Below, piece after piece: positions 25,220 through 36,227 of a DNA stretch of 64,000 bases (position 1 is its first letter; every line of letters begins with the position of its first letter). Made by a program: the position numbers and the translations under genes. A model generated the notes under the pieces. It saw only the letters and a program-made list of their open reading frames with translations, was not told the origin of the DNA and ran no database searches. The stretch comes from Mansonella perstans (taxonomy: Eukaryota; Nematoda; Chromadorea; Rhabditida; Onchocercidae): NCBI GenBank assembly GCA_037074765.1, contig JBAMDO010000029.1:186001-250000 (forward strand). Direction: 5' to 3'.

Positions 25220-25670
25220 CTGAAACCGCAGGGTATAGTGAGCCACAAGAAATGATAGAAAATAAAAGGCAGAACGGAATTCTATTCGAAACAAAAACAA
25301 ACTTCCTTTAGCACAACAGTGTTATTATTCCAGTTGCTTTGATCTTGCATTTAGTTATTTAACTTTTATTAAATTGATTATAAAATTTTCGACTTCTATT
25401 TGATTCTAACTTTCATATTAAATTAAGAGTCTAGAGCTGTTGCCCTGTTATTCTGTTGCATCAAATTGAGAAGTAATCAGCTCTTCGCATCATTTATATT
25501 TTTTGTGATATCGTAAAAAAGAATGATTCATATTGCTATTTCGTTTAATAATTATTGTCAGTTAAAAAAGTTTTTTTTTTTGATCAAACTTGCTTGATGC
25601 TTAACAGCTATCTATTGTTTTTTCATTTCTAATTTCGTTACTTTGAAACACTTTGGTCGCACATATACAT

Positions 25671-25842
25671 TTCATATTTTCATCATATTTCAGTAGAAAA
25701 TGTCGTATTATGGTGACAATGTATTAGTCATACCCTGAATCACCACAGACATTTTATATTTCATATTTTCATCATATTTCAGTAGAAAATGTCATATTAT
25801 GGTGACAATGTATTAATCATACCCTGAATCACCACAAACATT
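25671..25842. repeat. 89-bp tandem duplication
   Basis: Two adjacent copies (25671-25759 and about 25760-25842) begin ttcatattttcatcat and include ggtgacaatgtatta and accctgaatcaccaca. They differ at only a few bases, so the duplication is fairly recent. Confidence 0.9.
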
Positions 25843-26474
25843 TCTTCGATTTTAAATAGACTGAAATAAAAATACTATCGCATGCATTGCACTATTTCAT
25901 TTTGAAGGAAATACAATCTTTATTAACTTGTCTTGAACATATTTCAAGAAAAGTGAAGATGGTCGAAGTTTTGCGGTTCCGAAAACGTGATTTTTACGAG
26001 ATGAGAAGTATTTAGAACTAAAAGCAATTAAACACTAAAAAAAAGTTATCTCTGTTGACTATTTCAGAGAAGTGAAATAAAATTAAACTTCATAGATTGG
26101 CTTACCTATGCCTGTGCAACTGTCATATCGGTGATGTATTATTAAGTTTATATCAATTTTTCGTTATTTCACTCTTATCTCTTTGTTGTGGAAAAGGAGC
26201 ATTAGCATCAGCATAACTTACAACCAGCTTACAACTTTGAAGTTATGCTAGCGGTGGTTTATGCATCTAGTAGGATCTACCATACTAGGCAGATTTCAAT
26301 TGAAGAGTCAAACAAAGTATGTCCATAAGCAAGATAGGCTTGTTAGTTTTCGACAATCATCTTAGAGAAAGGAAAACTCTGACTCTAAACCTGGTAAATA
26401 AAGATCGTTTAGCTCTGTATCTATCTAAAGACATTTAACCAAAACTTACAAATCTCACTATCATTCACGCTAAT

Positions 26475-26549
26475 ATGCTAGCCTAGTCCTAGTCTATTCC
26501 ATAGCATGCTAGCCTAGCCCTAGTTCATTTCATAGCATGCTAGCCTAGC
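26475..26549. repeat. 31-bp tandem array, about 2.4 copies
   Basis: The unit starts atgctagcctag and ends atagc, with copies starting at 26475, 26506 and 26537. It includes the palindromes gctagc and gcatgc and lies in a GC-richer patch. Confidence 0.85.
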
Positions 26550-26936
26550 AGATGAAGCTCAGGAAAAGTGTGGCGAGTTCTGTGCATGCTTGTGGCCTCA
26601 TCAACCGGGCTCCTAGTCGCAGGCTAGCGAAAAGACGGCAAGTGCATTTAAAAGCTTAATATACCTTTCATATACTTTTCCGGGAGTTTTTACACTCTAA
26701 AAGAGAATGGACTTCCTGAAAGAATATCTTAGCCTGGGTTATATTTGACTACCATCAATGGTCTACTTTGGCTTCCAATCGGAAAAATGAAAACACATTC
26801 GCCGTAATCTTTGAAATTACCTGCAGAAACAGCCTTAAGGAAAAAAAAAAATGATATAAAAAGACCCAAGAGCCAAGCAACGCTCATATACCACCTTAGT
26901 ACATATTCTGCTGTGCCCTATGCAAGCGCACTTTCC

Positions 26937-27114
26937 TATCTCATCGGCTTCCTCAATCATCAGTGAGTTTGTAACAAACGTAGATAGGGCCTGGCTCAAA
27001 TCTTCGTTCTCCAAAGCCAAGCCAAGAACAAGTTAAGTTTTTTGGCACTAAAGCAGACAATAGTTCCGAGAAAGCTTTGACTTGACATTCTTCCGCTTTA
27101 TGTTTGATTTTTTG
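26937..27114 (-). pseudogene. STAG-like exon relic with frameshift and lost donor
   Basis: After an acceptor (caatttttag) the minus strand reads ECQVKAFSELLSALVPKN. After a shift of reading frame it continues as NEDLSQALSTFVTNSLMIEE. The intact STAG exon at 16140-16312 reads [14 protein letters not shown], then [20 protein letters not shown], in the same order and spacing. Thus about half the positions in the second block are identical and most others are conservative. In the STAG gene the exon is closed by a gtaag donor; here the matching place reads gaaag, so the donor is lost. Frameshift plus lost donor point to a decayed paralogue or duplicated gene piece rather than a working exon. A diverged working gene with an unseen intron is less likely. 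Confidence 0.55.
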
Positions 27115-27324
27115 CTAAAAATTGAAATAAATCAGAAATTTTTTAACAAATTTGTATACATAATAATAACTTAGCAAATATTATCAAAAAAGATATATTT
27201 CATATTGTTCAATGGCATAAATAAAAGATACAAAAAGCATGCAATAAATGTTGGGGAAACAATAACAAAAATGAGTTATACAATAATTAAGCAATTGTGT
27301 CAATTTCAATTGACAAATTTCTGT

Positions 27325-27595
27325 TGCTCAATTAACTAATTAACTCCGAATTAACTAATTAACGCTCAATTAACTAATTTTGAGCGTCTCAATTAACTAA
27401 TTAACTAATTAATGTTCAATTAACTAATTTTGAGCGTCTCAATTAACTAATTAACGTTCAATTAACTCTCAATTAACTAATTAACTCTGAATCAACTAAT
27501 TAACGCTCAATTAACTAATTTTGAGCGTTTCAATTAACTAATTAACGTTCAACTAACTCTCAATTAACTAATTAACTCTCAATTAACGATAATAG
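27325..27595. repeat. Composite minisatellite of attaactaatt units
   Basis: Many copies of caattaactaattaac alternate with ttttgagcgtctcaattaac. Several units hold the inverted pair cgctcaa...ttgagcg around attaactaa, so single strands would form short hairpins at regular spacing. No coding frame is supported. Confidence 0.85.
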
Positions 27596-28092
27596 CTGAT
27601 TGATTATTTCTTATAGGTTTTATAATAACTCAAATATAAGATGTCATTCTTTACTGCAGTCATGGATATGTTGTTGGAATGTAGTTGAAAAAAGAAGTAA
27701 TAATAAATAAGCGTAAAGAACTAAGTAATGCTTAATTACAAAAACTATCTGTGGAATTTCTTGTCGTATATACATATATCAAAAAGTTTTGATAAATTCA
27801 TCAAAGGTCTCATAGAGGTCAAATTAGCTTCGCAAAATCCTCCAAACGACATTAACTCCATTATTTGCTTATATCTTTTTTTCATTGCCTTAATTTTATT
27901 TACAAATTTTATCATTCTGTCAGATTTAATTTCAATAATCCTATAAATACTGTAATAATAGCCTACATGTTGCCTTATATGATTTAGATCTCATAAATAG
28001 TATTAATTGAGATTTGAAAAAAAAAGTTTTCCAAATTGAGCCAGCATGCATCACTTGTAAAACATTCATCATAGCCATCCTACAAAAATTAT

Positions 28093-28133
28093 CGTTTGAA
28101 TCACCTCGTATAAACAAATCTCTGAGATCTCGC
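28093..28133 (-). pseudogene. Weak STAG-like relic (SCD region)
   Basis: The minus strand reads EISEICLYEVIQT, comparable with [13 protein letters not shown] in the STAG exon at 19967-20090. It is short, so the match may be chance. It lies upstream, in transcription order, of the relic at 26937-27114, as the true exon order would require. Confidence 0.2.
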
Positions 28134-28402
28134 ATAAACCTCGCATAAACTGGCTGAGAGGTCTTGGATCAAAGTCACGCTTTGATCTATTTTCTGATCT
28201 ATATGATCTATTCAAATCCATCTTTTCTAACTATGCTTATTGTAATCATTCATAAAATGAAGGCCGACGTATGCTTGAAATTTGCTTGTTGTTATGAGTT
28301 ACTCATTGCACGGATATGAATGGGTTTTGTCAAATTTTTTATGAATTGGAAAAAGTTAAAGTTAAATTTAGTTAAATGCATTTTTGTTATGGCTATAAAT
28401 AC

Positions 28403-28442
28403 CTTTCTTTTCTTTACCATATCGACGACATTCGTTTCATTT
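28403..28442 (-). pseudogene. Weak STAG-like relic (N-terminal region)
   Basis: The minus strand reads NETNVVDMVKKRK and then a donor-like gtattt, comparable with [13 protein letters not shown] before the donor of the STAG exon at 22066-22197. Too short to stand alone; listed because it keeps the STAG exon order with the other relics. Confidence 0.2.
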
Positions 28443-28472
28443 ATTGACTTTGTTTCGCATTTTAAGGATTTT

Positions 28473-28558
28473 CCCGAATTACGTGCAATCTGGCTTAGAA
28501 CTTTTCCCAAATTACGTGCAATCTGGCTTAGGACTTTTCCCAAATTACGTGCAACCTG
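28473..28558. repeat. 33-bp tandem repeat, about 2.6 copies
   Basis: Units beginning ccc(g/a)aattacgtgcaa at 28473, 28506 and 28539. The period is 11 codons, so both strands stay open as 11-residue repeats, but I see no sign that it is translated. Confidence 0.85.
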
Positions 28559-28745
28559 TCTTTTTTACTTTATATTTCATTCTATTAAAATATTTCATTT
28601 CATCGTTATACTAAAAGAATATTTGAACAATTGCATCAATTTTAGAAATGTCAAAGATTTTGCTTCATATAAGATGACATGATATGTGGTAGAACGTCGA
28701 TTCACTTTTAATCGTTAGTTTCACAGCAACGAAATTCAAAAAAAA

Positions 28746-31700
28746 ATGGTGCTAACAACTGTACTTTCTATGGTTCGCTATATTGGCGATATAGATGATT
28801 GGGATTTTATCGATCGATTACATAGCTATTTCACTACCAATATTCTTATCGCATTCTCTATCATCGTTAGTTTTAAGGTAAAATTTCTAATTATTATTAT
28901 AATTAAAATAGTGATTTATTTGTCATTATACTTCATAAAATATAGTTTAAATGCTATATTATTATAATTAAAATAATGATTTATTTATCATTATACTTTT
29001 TTAAAATACAGTTTAAATGCCACGGAATACATTTACTGGATGTTGAAATAGCGCATTTTTTTTGCTACTGGAAACAACTTTTTATTCTCTTTCTTATTCC
29101 TTTATATATTAACTATTACAATTTTTACATATAACAATATCAAATTTGTCTTTCTTACTTTAATTTAATTTTATGCTTCATTTCTGTTGAAGTTTTCTTT
29201 ATTTAACTGTTATCAAGTTTTAATTTTCTAGTACATAATGGTGAATAGTATCTAATCAACAAGGTATTAACAATTAACAACAATGTTGTATTTTTGTTGA
29301 AGAATTTAGGAAGAATTTTTATTTTTTTATTTTTTCAAATCTTCAGCAATTGAAAAAAAGAGCTTAATGCTTACGTTAGAGTTTAGCTATTCTCATCACA
29401 TCACATCACTTGTTGAAATAAAGATAATTTATTTCAGCAGTTTAGTGGTAAACCGGTGGAATGTTTGGTACCTGATATCTTTAGTGGATCATGGGAACAG
29501 GTGAGAATTGTTCTGATTTACAAGTCTTCAGATTCTGAAGATACTGTTGCAGTTCAAAATCATTTTCAATGCATGCACCTTTCTTTCTTTTTTCAACGAC
29601 AGTTAATTTTTCATCAATTGGATAACACAATCATTCTTAGATACAAATGTTGCATTTTACTTATTACATGATACTCATGAGTCTGTTTTTTTAACAGATC
29701 TTTATTGTACATTATCATCTTTAGCAAGTTTAGCTGTTTTCTTCACATCACTTATTTGTCACTTTTATCCTCATTTCAATAGTTTAGTAGAAAACCGTTT
29801 CTCAAATAACTGTCATTGATGTATTTCATTTAGATTTTATTCCCGAGTGGAATAAAGCATTTATCCTTTGTAGTATGCAGAGAATTACTGCTGGGCTCAA
29901 AACACGTACTATATACCAGCACGTGAAGTGGTTGCCGGTGTAACAACCACGGAGAAAAAACAACGGCGTATTTCTTATTACCAGTGGGTACCATTCTTTC
30001 TCTTAGTGGAAGCAGCCTGTTTTCGATTACCTAGTATCGTGTGGAAATATATGGCAGGACATTCTGGTATGTTTTTGTTAGGATTGATTTTTATCACTTG
30101 TTCCTAGTGTATAACATATCTTGTGGATACTGGAGAAGCGAATCAAATATTTCTTAGTATTTCTGTTACGTAAGATGATTTCTTAACGTTCGGCCTGCCA
30201 TGTTTTGGATTAGGGAAAATAAAGATAGGATGTATGGGGAATATAGAAGTATGTCTAGAAGCAAGTTTTTTTATATAAAATATATAAGATCTTGGGCAAT
30301 TGGAGATTTTCAGCATTTGGATTTTTTTGTAAGCTATTAATTAGTTTTAAAAAAGAGTACTATGTAATGTATAGTTACAGCGCATTTCTTCATTTAAGGT
30401 ATTAAATTACATGAAATTATAAAGTTCTCCTCGGATCCGAACAATATCAAACCAGAAATAAAGAAGACCAATATTAAATCACTTACTCTACACTTAAATG
30501 TAAGTGCCTATATAGTTTTCAAAGTTCTAAAGAGATTTTTCTTATCAATGACTTTGTTAAAATCCATTATTTTGCATTGATGTTACAGTACGAATAGAAT
30601 TTTTTATTGTAATCTTTAAAATTTCTTATGTTCAGGGAGCTTTAAGGTTTCATCGAAGATTGCGGAAAAGACAAATTCTTCCTCACCGCTATTTGAGAAT
30701 GTTGAATATACCTTATACAGCTTCATTTGTCACTTATACTTATGTATTGACTAAACTTCTTTATCTAATCAACGCTTTTGTTCAGCTGCTAATCATGAAC
30801 AGGTTTATTAAATGATTTTTCAATAAGTAATACAGTCCTTAATTTTATCTCCCAAACCGAAATTTCGCTTCACTTATAACTTCTTTTTTGTGAACTCAAA
30901 ACTGGAAATTATTTTTAATGAATATTTGTGCTTCATATCAATCGAAAAGCAGACTATCCTTTTAATAAGAACGATTTGTCGAACAAATTTTTGGTTAAAA
31001 AATATTTTAGAGAATTTTTGCGCCCTCAAATTGACAGTGATAGTAAATTTAAATTTCTTTTATATGATATATCAGTTTTTTAGGTTTCTTGAGACAGACC
31101 GTTACAAATGGTATGGTTTAGGAGCAGTTTTTGATCTTTTGAACGGTACAACGTGGGAGCAGTCAGGAATGTTTCCACGAGTATCGTTATGTGATTTTAA
31201 TGTGAGTATTTTTGAAATACCATTATCTCATCCGTAGCAATTGAAAGCATTCATTCAAGCTAATCACACACACACAAATAATCATTTTTAGGTTCGTGTG
31301 ATGGGAAACCTTCAAGAGCACACCATACAATGTGTCCTTGTTATTAATATTTTTAACGAAAAAATTTTTATATTTTTATGGTTCTGGTATGTTGTTGGAA
31401 TTATTTTTTTTCTATTTCTTGCTGTGCTGTGAATGCTGGTTTGCTTTTTGCTTCTCAGAAGATTGTTGCTTCAGCTGTTTTAATGATTACTGTAACTGCA
31501 GTTGTTATCATTTTGATATATGTTTGTTAATTCTGTAAGTAATATCGACCGAGAATCCAATTAAAATATTGTAAAATATTGAATTCATATTTGTCTTCGG
31601 AACTATTGAAGTATATTACAGGTTCTTGGCTTTAATAATTTTTACAACTGGTAGTCTAATATTCTGGATAGCTGTATGCATAATGCCGTATCCTAATCGA

Positions 31701-31887
31701 TCTTTTATTATTCGTCATCTGGAAATGAGTGAATTGCCTTTCGATGCTCAAGGTGAGTTTGCAAAATTGAGAATGCAGATTTTCCTGATTTAATTTTCTC
31801 TAATTGTTTATTGGAAGAGGATGACTGTTTTCAGATTAAGTGCAGTTTAGTTACCAATATAAATAATACATGGCATCATCAGGTATA

Positions 31888-31918
<31 letters not shown>

Positions 31919-33588
31919 GGTATGATGTAATGTTTTTAGGTATGATATAATATGTGTTAGGTTTCAGAATTTCATAGAGAAGCAAGTGGTACTTGCTAAA
32001 TGAGAGTTTAATTATTCGAGAAGACAAATTTTAAAAAATATCTTCTATATTTTTCGTAATGATCAAGACCAAAAGATCTGAACCACTACTGCGCAATCAA
32101 CTATTCTGTGCATTCAAGATCACTATTTCACAATATTTCGAATGAACATTTCAATATATAAAAGCTTCGCGTATTTGAATAGAATGAGGTCACTCCCTAG
32201 AAATAATTCCATTGTAACACTGATTTTAATCGATACCACTGATTTCCAGAAAGCAGGGAAAGTGTGGAACGATTCATAGAAAAATATTTAAAGAGCGATG
32301 GCATGTTCGTGATCCGGATGATAACACTCTCTTCTGGTTTTATGTTTGGTAATGAATTGATACTTTCATTATGGAAATCGTATTTTAACATTGAACCAAT
32401 ACGGCGCTGCAACTCTTTTCCAGCTTCTGCTACGATATGGTCACCACCTGCAGGCATCACTTTGGGCTTATTTTGAATATTGCTAATTTTCAAGTTTGCC
32501 GACTTTAATTAATCTTTTAGTTTTACTACAGTATGAAAAATTGAAAACGCAATGCTCTAAAATATGTCGGAAAATTAATGAAATGTAAGCAAGCGCTAAT
32601 AAATTACACCTTCATTCATCGAACAGTGGTCAACAGCGTTTGTGGGATGACTTTAGATTGCTCATTCATTTTTTCACTAAAAAATGCTGGCGTTTTTTTT
32701 TGCAAAATAAATATTGATTTAAATTAAATTAAATTTTTTTTGGATTAAAGAAAGAACTCCAAAAATGTTCACTCGATTTCATTCATTTCTAAATGTGTTA
32801 GATTAGATATTAATGTTATTATTAATTATTTTGCTATAATGGATTCGGATTAATGTTTTTTTGATTTGACTGCACTGTAAATTCAGGAAAGTTCGATTTA
32901 GAATTGAGATTTTCAGACAAACAGCTTGAAGATTTCGACTTTAATCAGTTTGATAATGATTCTAATTTAAAATTGCTCCAAAAGAAGATTGATGGAAAAA
33001 AGAAGAGTCGAAATGCTTTGGCAACAATGTTAGATGTTGCGAAAAGTGAAGAAAATCCACTATTACAGACACAAAGTGTGTATTTCTCTGAATGTTAGAA
33101 GCTAAGTTATGACCGGCTTAGTTTTTCATCACTCATTTTTTTTCATTTCCATTCTTATTATTTTCTTTTTCTACAGTTTTTGAAATAATAACTTAAAGAC
33201 TTTAAAACTTCTTGTCTTGTAATCACTGTGATCTCCATCAGTCCATCGAAATCACATATAGGACATTTTTAGTTCGTTCATAAAACGAATCATTGAATTC
33301 CGGGAAGCTTTCTGAGCTTTCATTTTTTCTCAAAATTTAATAAACTGACTTAGATTTATATTTATGTTTGTCTGTTTTGAGAACACGGTGTGTTCATGTA
33401 TTGCATGCGGTGATTTTAAAGCTTTGAATGTTTTAGAGTCAACTGCTTCTACGCAAACCTTCAGAAATGATTCTTCGAAAAGGCTATCAAATAACGAGAA
33501 TCATTTAATTAAGCGTACAGTTCTTCCATCACACTCATCATCTACTTTCAACAATTCGATGGAAAAGACCGCAAATTTTATGATTTGA
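28746..33588 (+). CDS. Innexin (gap-junction subunit)
   Basis: Innexins form invertebrate gap junctions and hemichannels. Exons: 28746-28877, 29438-29500, 29874-30066, 30399-30499, 30636-30802, 31084-31201, 31292-31386, 31622-31752, 32887-33075, 33437-33588, all in phase, about 446 aa. Domains in order: N-terminal helix and TM1 ([15 protein letters not shown]), first extracellular loop with two Cys (VECLVP and AENYCW), TM2 with the family signature [11 protein letters not shown], cytoplasmic loop, TM3, second extracellular loop with two Cys (VSLCDF and TIQCVL), TM4, and a polar C-terminus. If the donor at 33076 is not used, exon 9 runs on to a TAG at 33098, giving 403 aa. An acceptor tttcacag at about 28726 precedes the ATG and suits trans-splicing. 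The exact innexin orthologue was not assigned. Confidence 0.9.
28888..29022. repeat. Tandem duplication of about 68 bp in innexin intron 1
   Basis: Two diverged copies of attattataattaaaata, then gatttattt(g/a)tcattatac, then (a/c)agtttaaatgc, lie side by side just after exon 1. Confidence 0.75.
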
Positions 33589-36227
33589 TATTGTCTAAAA
33601 TTATTTAAAAATTTTAAATTATTGACCAAAATTATTTTATTAACACTATCAGCCTTACTCTCCTGAGAAGATCCGTATTAACGCTCTTTACATTATTATG
33701 TGATTACTTTATCTGTAAATCTATTATACTTTTGAAACAAATCTATGCATTGTGTATTCACATTATTCCCAGTGTCAGTTTATAATTCAGTGAAGATATC
33801 TAAAATACTCACCAAATCAGTTCACAATTGCATTGTAAACTCAGCTTCAAATATCTATTCAAGACCAACATTTCCTAAATAAATTTAATTTTAGATTATC
33901 TTTTCTTTCATTTTTTTATTTGTGCCGTTATCTTTTTAATGCATCATCATAACACTGCAGACTCTGTAAATATTCCTGAATTTCGCGTATTTATTTGCTA
34001 TTTCGACAAAAGTATACGTAGTGCTTGCCTTTGATATTGACGGGTATTATAGGAAAGGAAATCGAAAATTTAATCCATTTGAAATGCGAGGAATAAAATT
34101 CTGATGGTGGATTAGCTGTTTCAGGCAAAATTTTAATTTTTTTTTATGGAAAACTTCATGTTTTTACGAGCTTTATTTAATTTTCAAATTTTAAAGCCTT
34201 CATTTATTTTCGCTGTAAAAAAACTCCATGTTTTCACGAGCTTTATTTAAATTTCAAATTTTAAAACTTTTATTTATTTTCGTTTTTACAGTATCTTTTT
34301 GTTGATATGTTTTATTTTCTTCACCTGAATGCGCATTAAAGATTACTTACTTTTCTATACCACATATTGAAAGTTACTTATTTTGTTTGCTGTTATCGTT
34401 CGAAAAGATTGCATGAATGAACTTGTGAATAAAACATGTTTTTCTGCCTATTAAGAAATATCCATTAAAATTAATTCTTCCCATAATTCTATTTAATCCG
34501 TGCAAAGTTCTCTTTAGTTTTTGCAAATCTCAATTTGCATGATTAGTAAATTTTGAGAATCATATGAAAAAATGTTTAGAGAACGAATGATCAAACAGTT
34601 AGAATGACCTGTTGTGAGTCTAAAAAGCTTATTTTACTATAACAAAAACATCAGAAACAAAAAGGATAGTAAGGATGACACCATTGAATGAAAGTTGGTG
34701 TGCATCAATATTAATTAATAATTCAAATAATTCTAAATCCAATATTATTTGTTTCTGGAAGCATCGAAACATTATCATTATGTTAAAATGAATAAAAAGA
34801 TAATCACTTGCATAGTGACATAAGTGATTCAGGATTGTCGCTTTTCAAATTTGCAACTAATGGCGATATAATTCCTCATTTTGAAGAAATATTGTAGAAA
34901 TAGTTCAAAATACTTTCCCTATATTTCTAATTTCTTCACTCAATAATCCGCGATCATTAAAAAGATACACAGCAAAAGATTACAAAGATTAGGATATGTT
35001 TATGTAAATTAGCAAGTAGTTGCAATGTTCAAAGAAAGATTACACTTGCACTGTTTACGACTTTTTTACGATCATCGTGTTGTACACTTTCGCTTCCTAC
35101 AGAACCGCTATTCACCCTTAATTTGCATTATTAATTACAAATTAGCGATTTTTGTTATGCGCACTTCATAGATGTTGAATTTCTGCAGAGAATGAATTCA
35201 AGACAAATAACAGTTTAAATTTATAGTTATTAAAACTTTTATTCAGTTTCGAATTTCACTCAAGAAATTCTTAGACATAGTCCAACAATTGAAATTTTGG
35301 CTGAATTTGATGGCAAAATCAGCCTTTACAATATTAAGAGGTTAATTACGGTAATTGTTTTGAAAAAAATTGGCGAGATTTTTGCAGATGAACGGATCCC
35401 TTTTCTTTATCTTTTCCATTAATCATTTCCAAATTTCTTTTTTGTAAGACAGGTCATTACCGAGGTTATTTTAAGGTCAGCTCTAATTTAGAGTTTAGCG
35501 AAATATATGCGGAATGTATTTTTGTGTATCGCTAAGTGCATAGGTACGTTATCCACGGCTCTCAGCTTATTGTTTATGTTCAAAATCAATAATGCAGTGC
35601 GATTCTTTTATTTTTATCCGACCTGTACCTTAATTATTATCTCTTAATTAACTTTTACCAATCAACTATGGAGAAATATATGCGTGAATACGCAGATATG
35701 CACAAATATATAAAATGAATACGAATATATAAAACGAATAGTTCTGCAGTCACTTAGAATCATTGCTTACCTTATTTTTAATTCTGTACATAATTATCTT
35801 CCAACTGATTAGTTTAAAGATCACCAATGATCACTTTATTCTATTAGTTTAATGCAGCATTTCCTCAGTCAGCATTTTTTACCAAAAGTTTCAGGGATGA
35901 AAGTTTCATGATCAGTGAGAGATATCTGGTAACAAATATTTTTAATCTCAACGATAAATACATTCCTCAATAATTTCAAAATTTCAGCTGAAAATTGTAA
36001 GGAAATAAAAAAAATCAGCTTTAACCGGAAGTGAATTATATTGAATCCTAGGAAGGAATCAGTAATTACGCATTATTTTCAGCGTCTTTTGTTACCTGTT
36101 TTTTTTCCGTCATTTCAAATTTTAGTTTCACACCGAAATTTCCAAAAAAAAAAAAAAAAATGTTTTTCAATCTTTGAAACCTTTTTTTGTAATATTTAAT
36201 GCCATTATTAGTTATTTGCGATTGCAG
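33589..36227. other. Intergenic between innexin and the secreted-protein gene
   Basis: AT-rich. It holds a tandem duplication of about 73 bp at about 34143-34290 (cgagctttatttaa in both copies). No coding-like stretch or RNA gene was seen. Confidence 0.45.
34143..34290. repeat. Tandem duplication of about 73 bp
   Basis: Two diverged copies share aaaactycatgtttt, acgagctttatttaa, ttcaaattttaaa and tttatttattttcg. Confidence 0.75.

Larger units (their letters stand above)
24879..28745. other. Repeat-rich gap between REEP and innexin genes
   Basis: The gap contains an 89-bp duplication, a 31-bp repeat array inside a locally GC-richer block (about 26180-26960), a composite array of attaactaatt units, a 33-bp array, and broken STAG-like pieces on the minus strand. 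No intact gene is seen. Confidence 0.5.

Noticed and set aside
26540..26640. GC-rich stretch checked as a tRNA
   Set aside because: No cloverleaf with T-loop (ttcaa) and acceptor pairing could be drawn.
28320..28682. 120-codon plus-strand open frame
   Set aside because: It is kept open by the 33-bp tandem repeat and low-complexity sequence; the rest is Phe-rich and unlike a protein.
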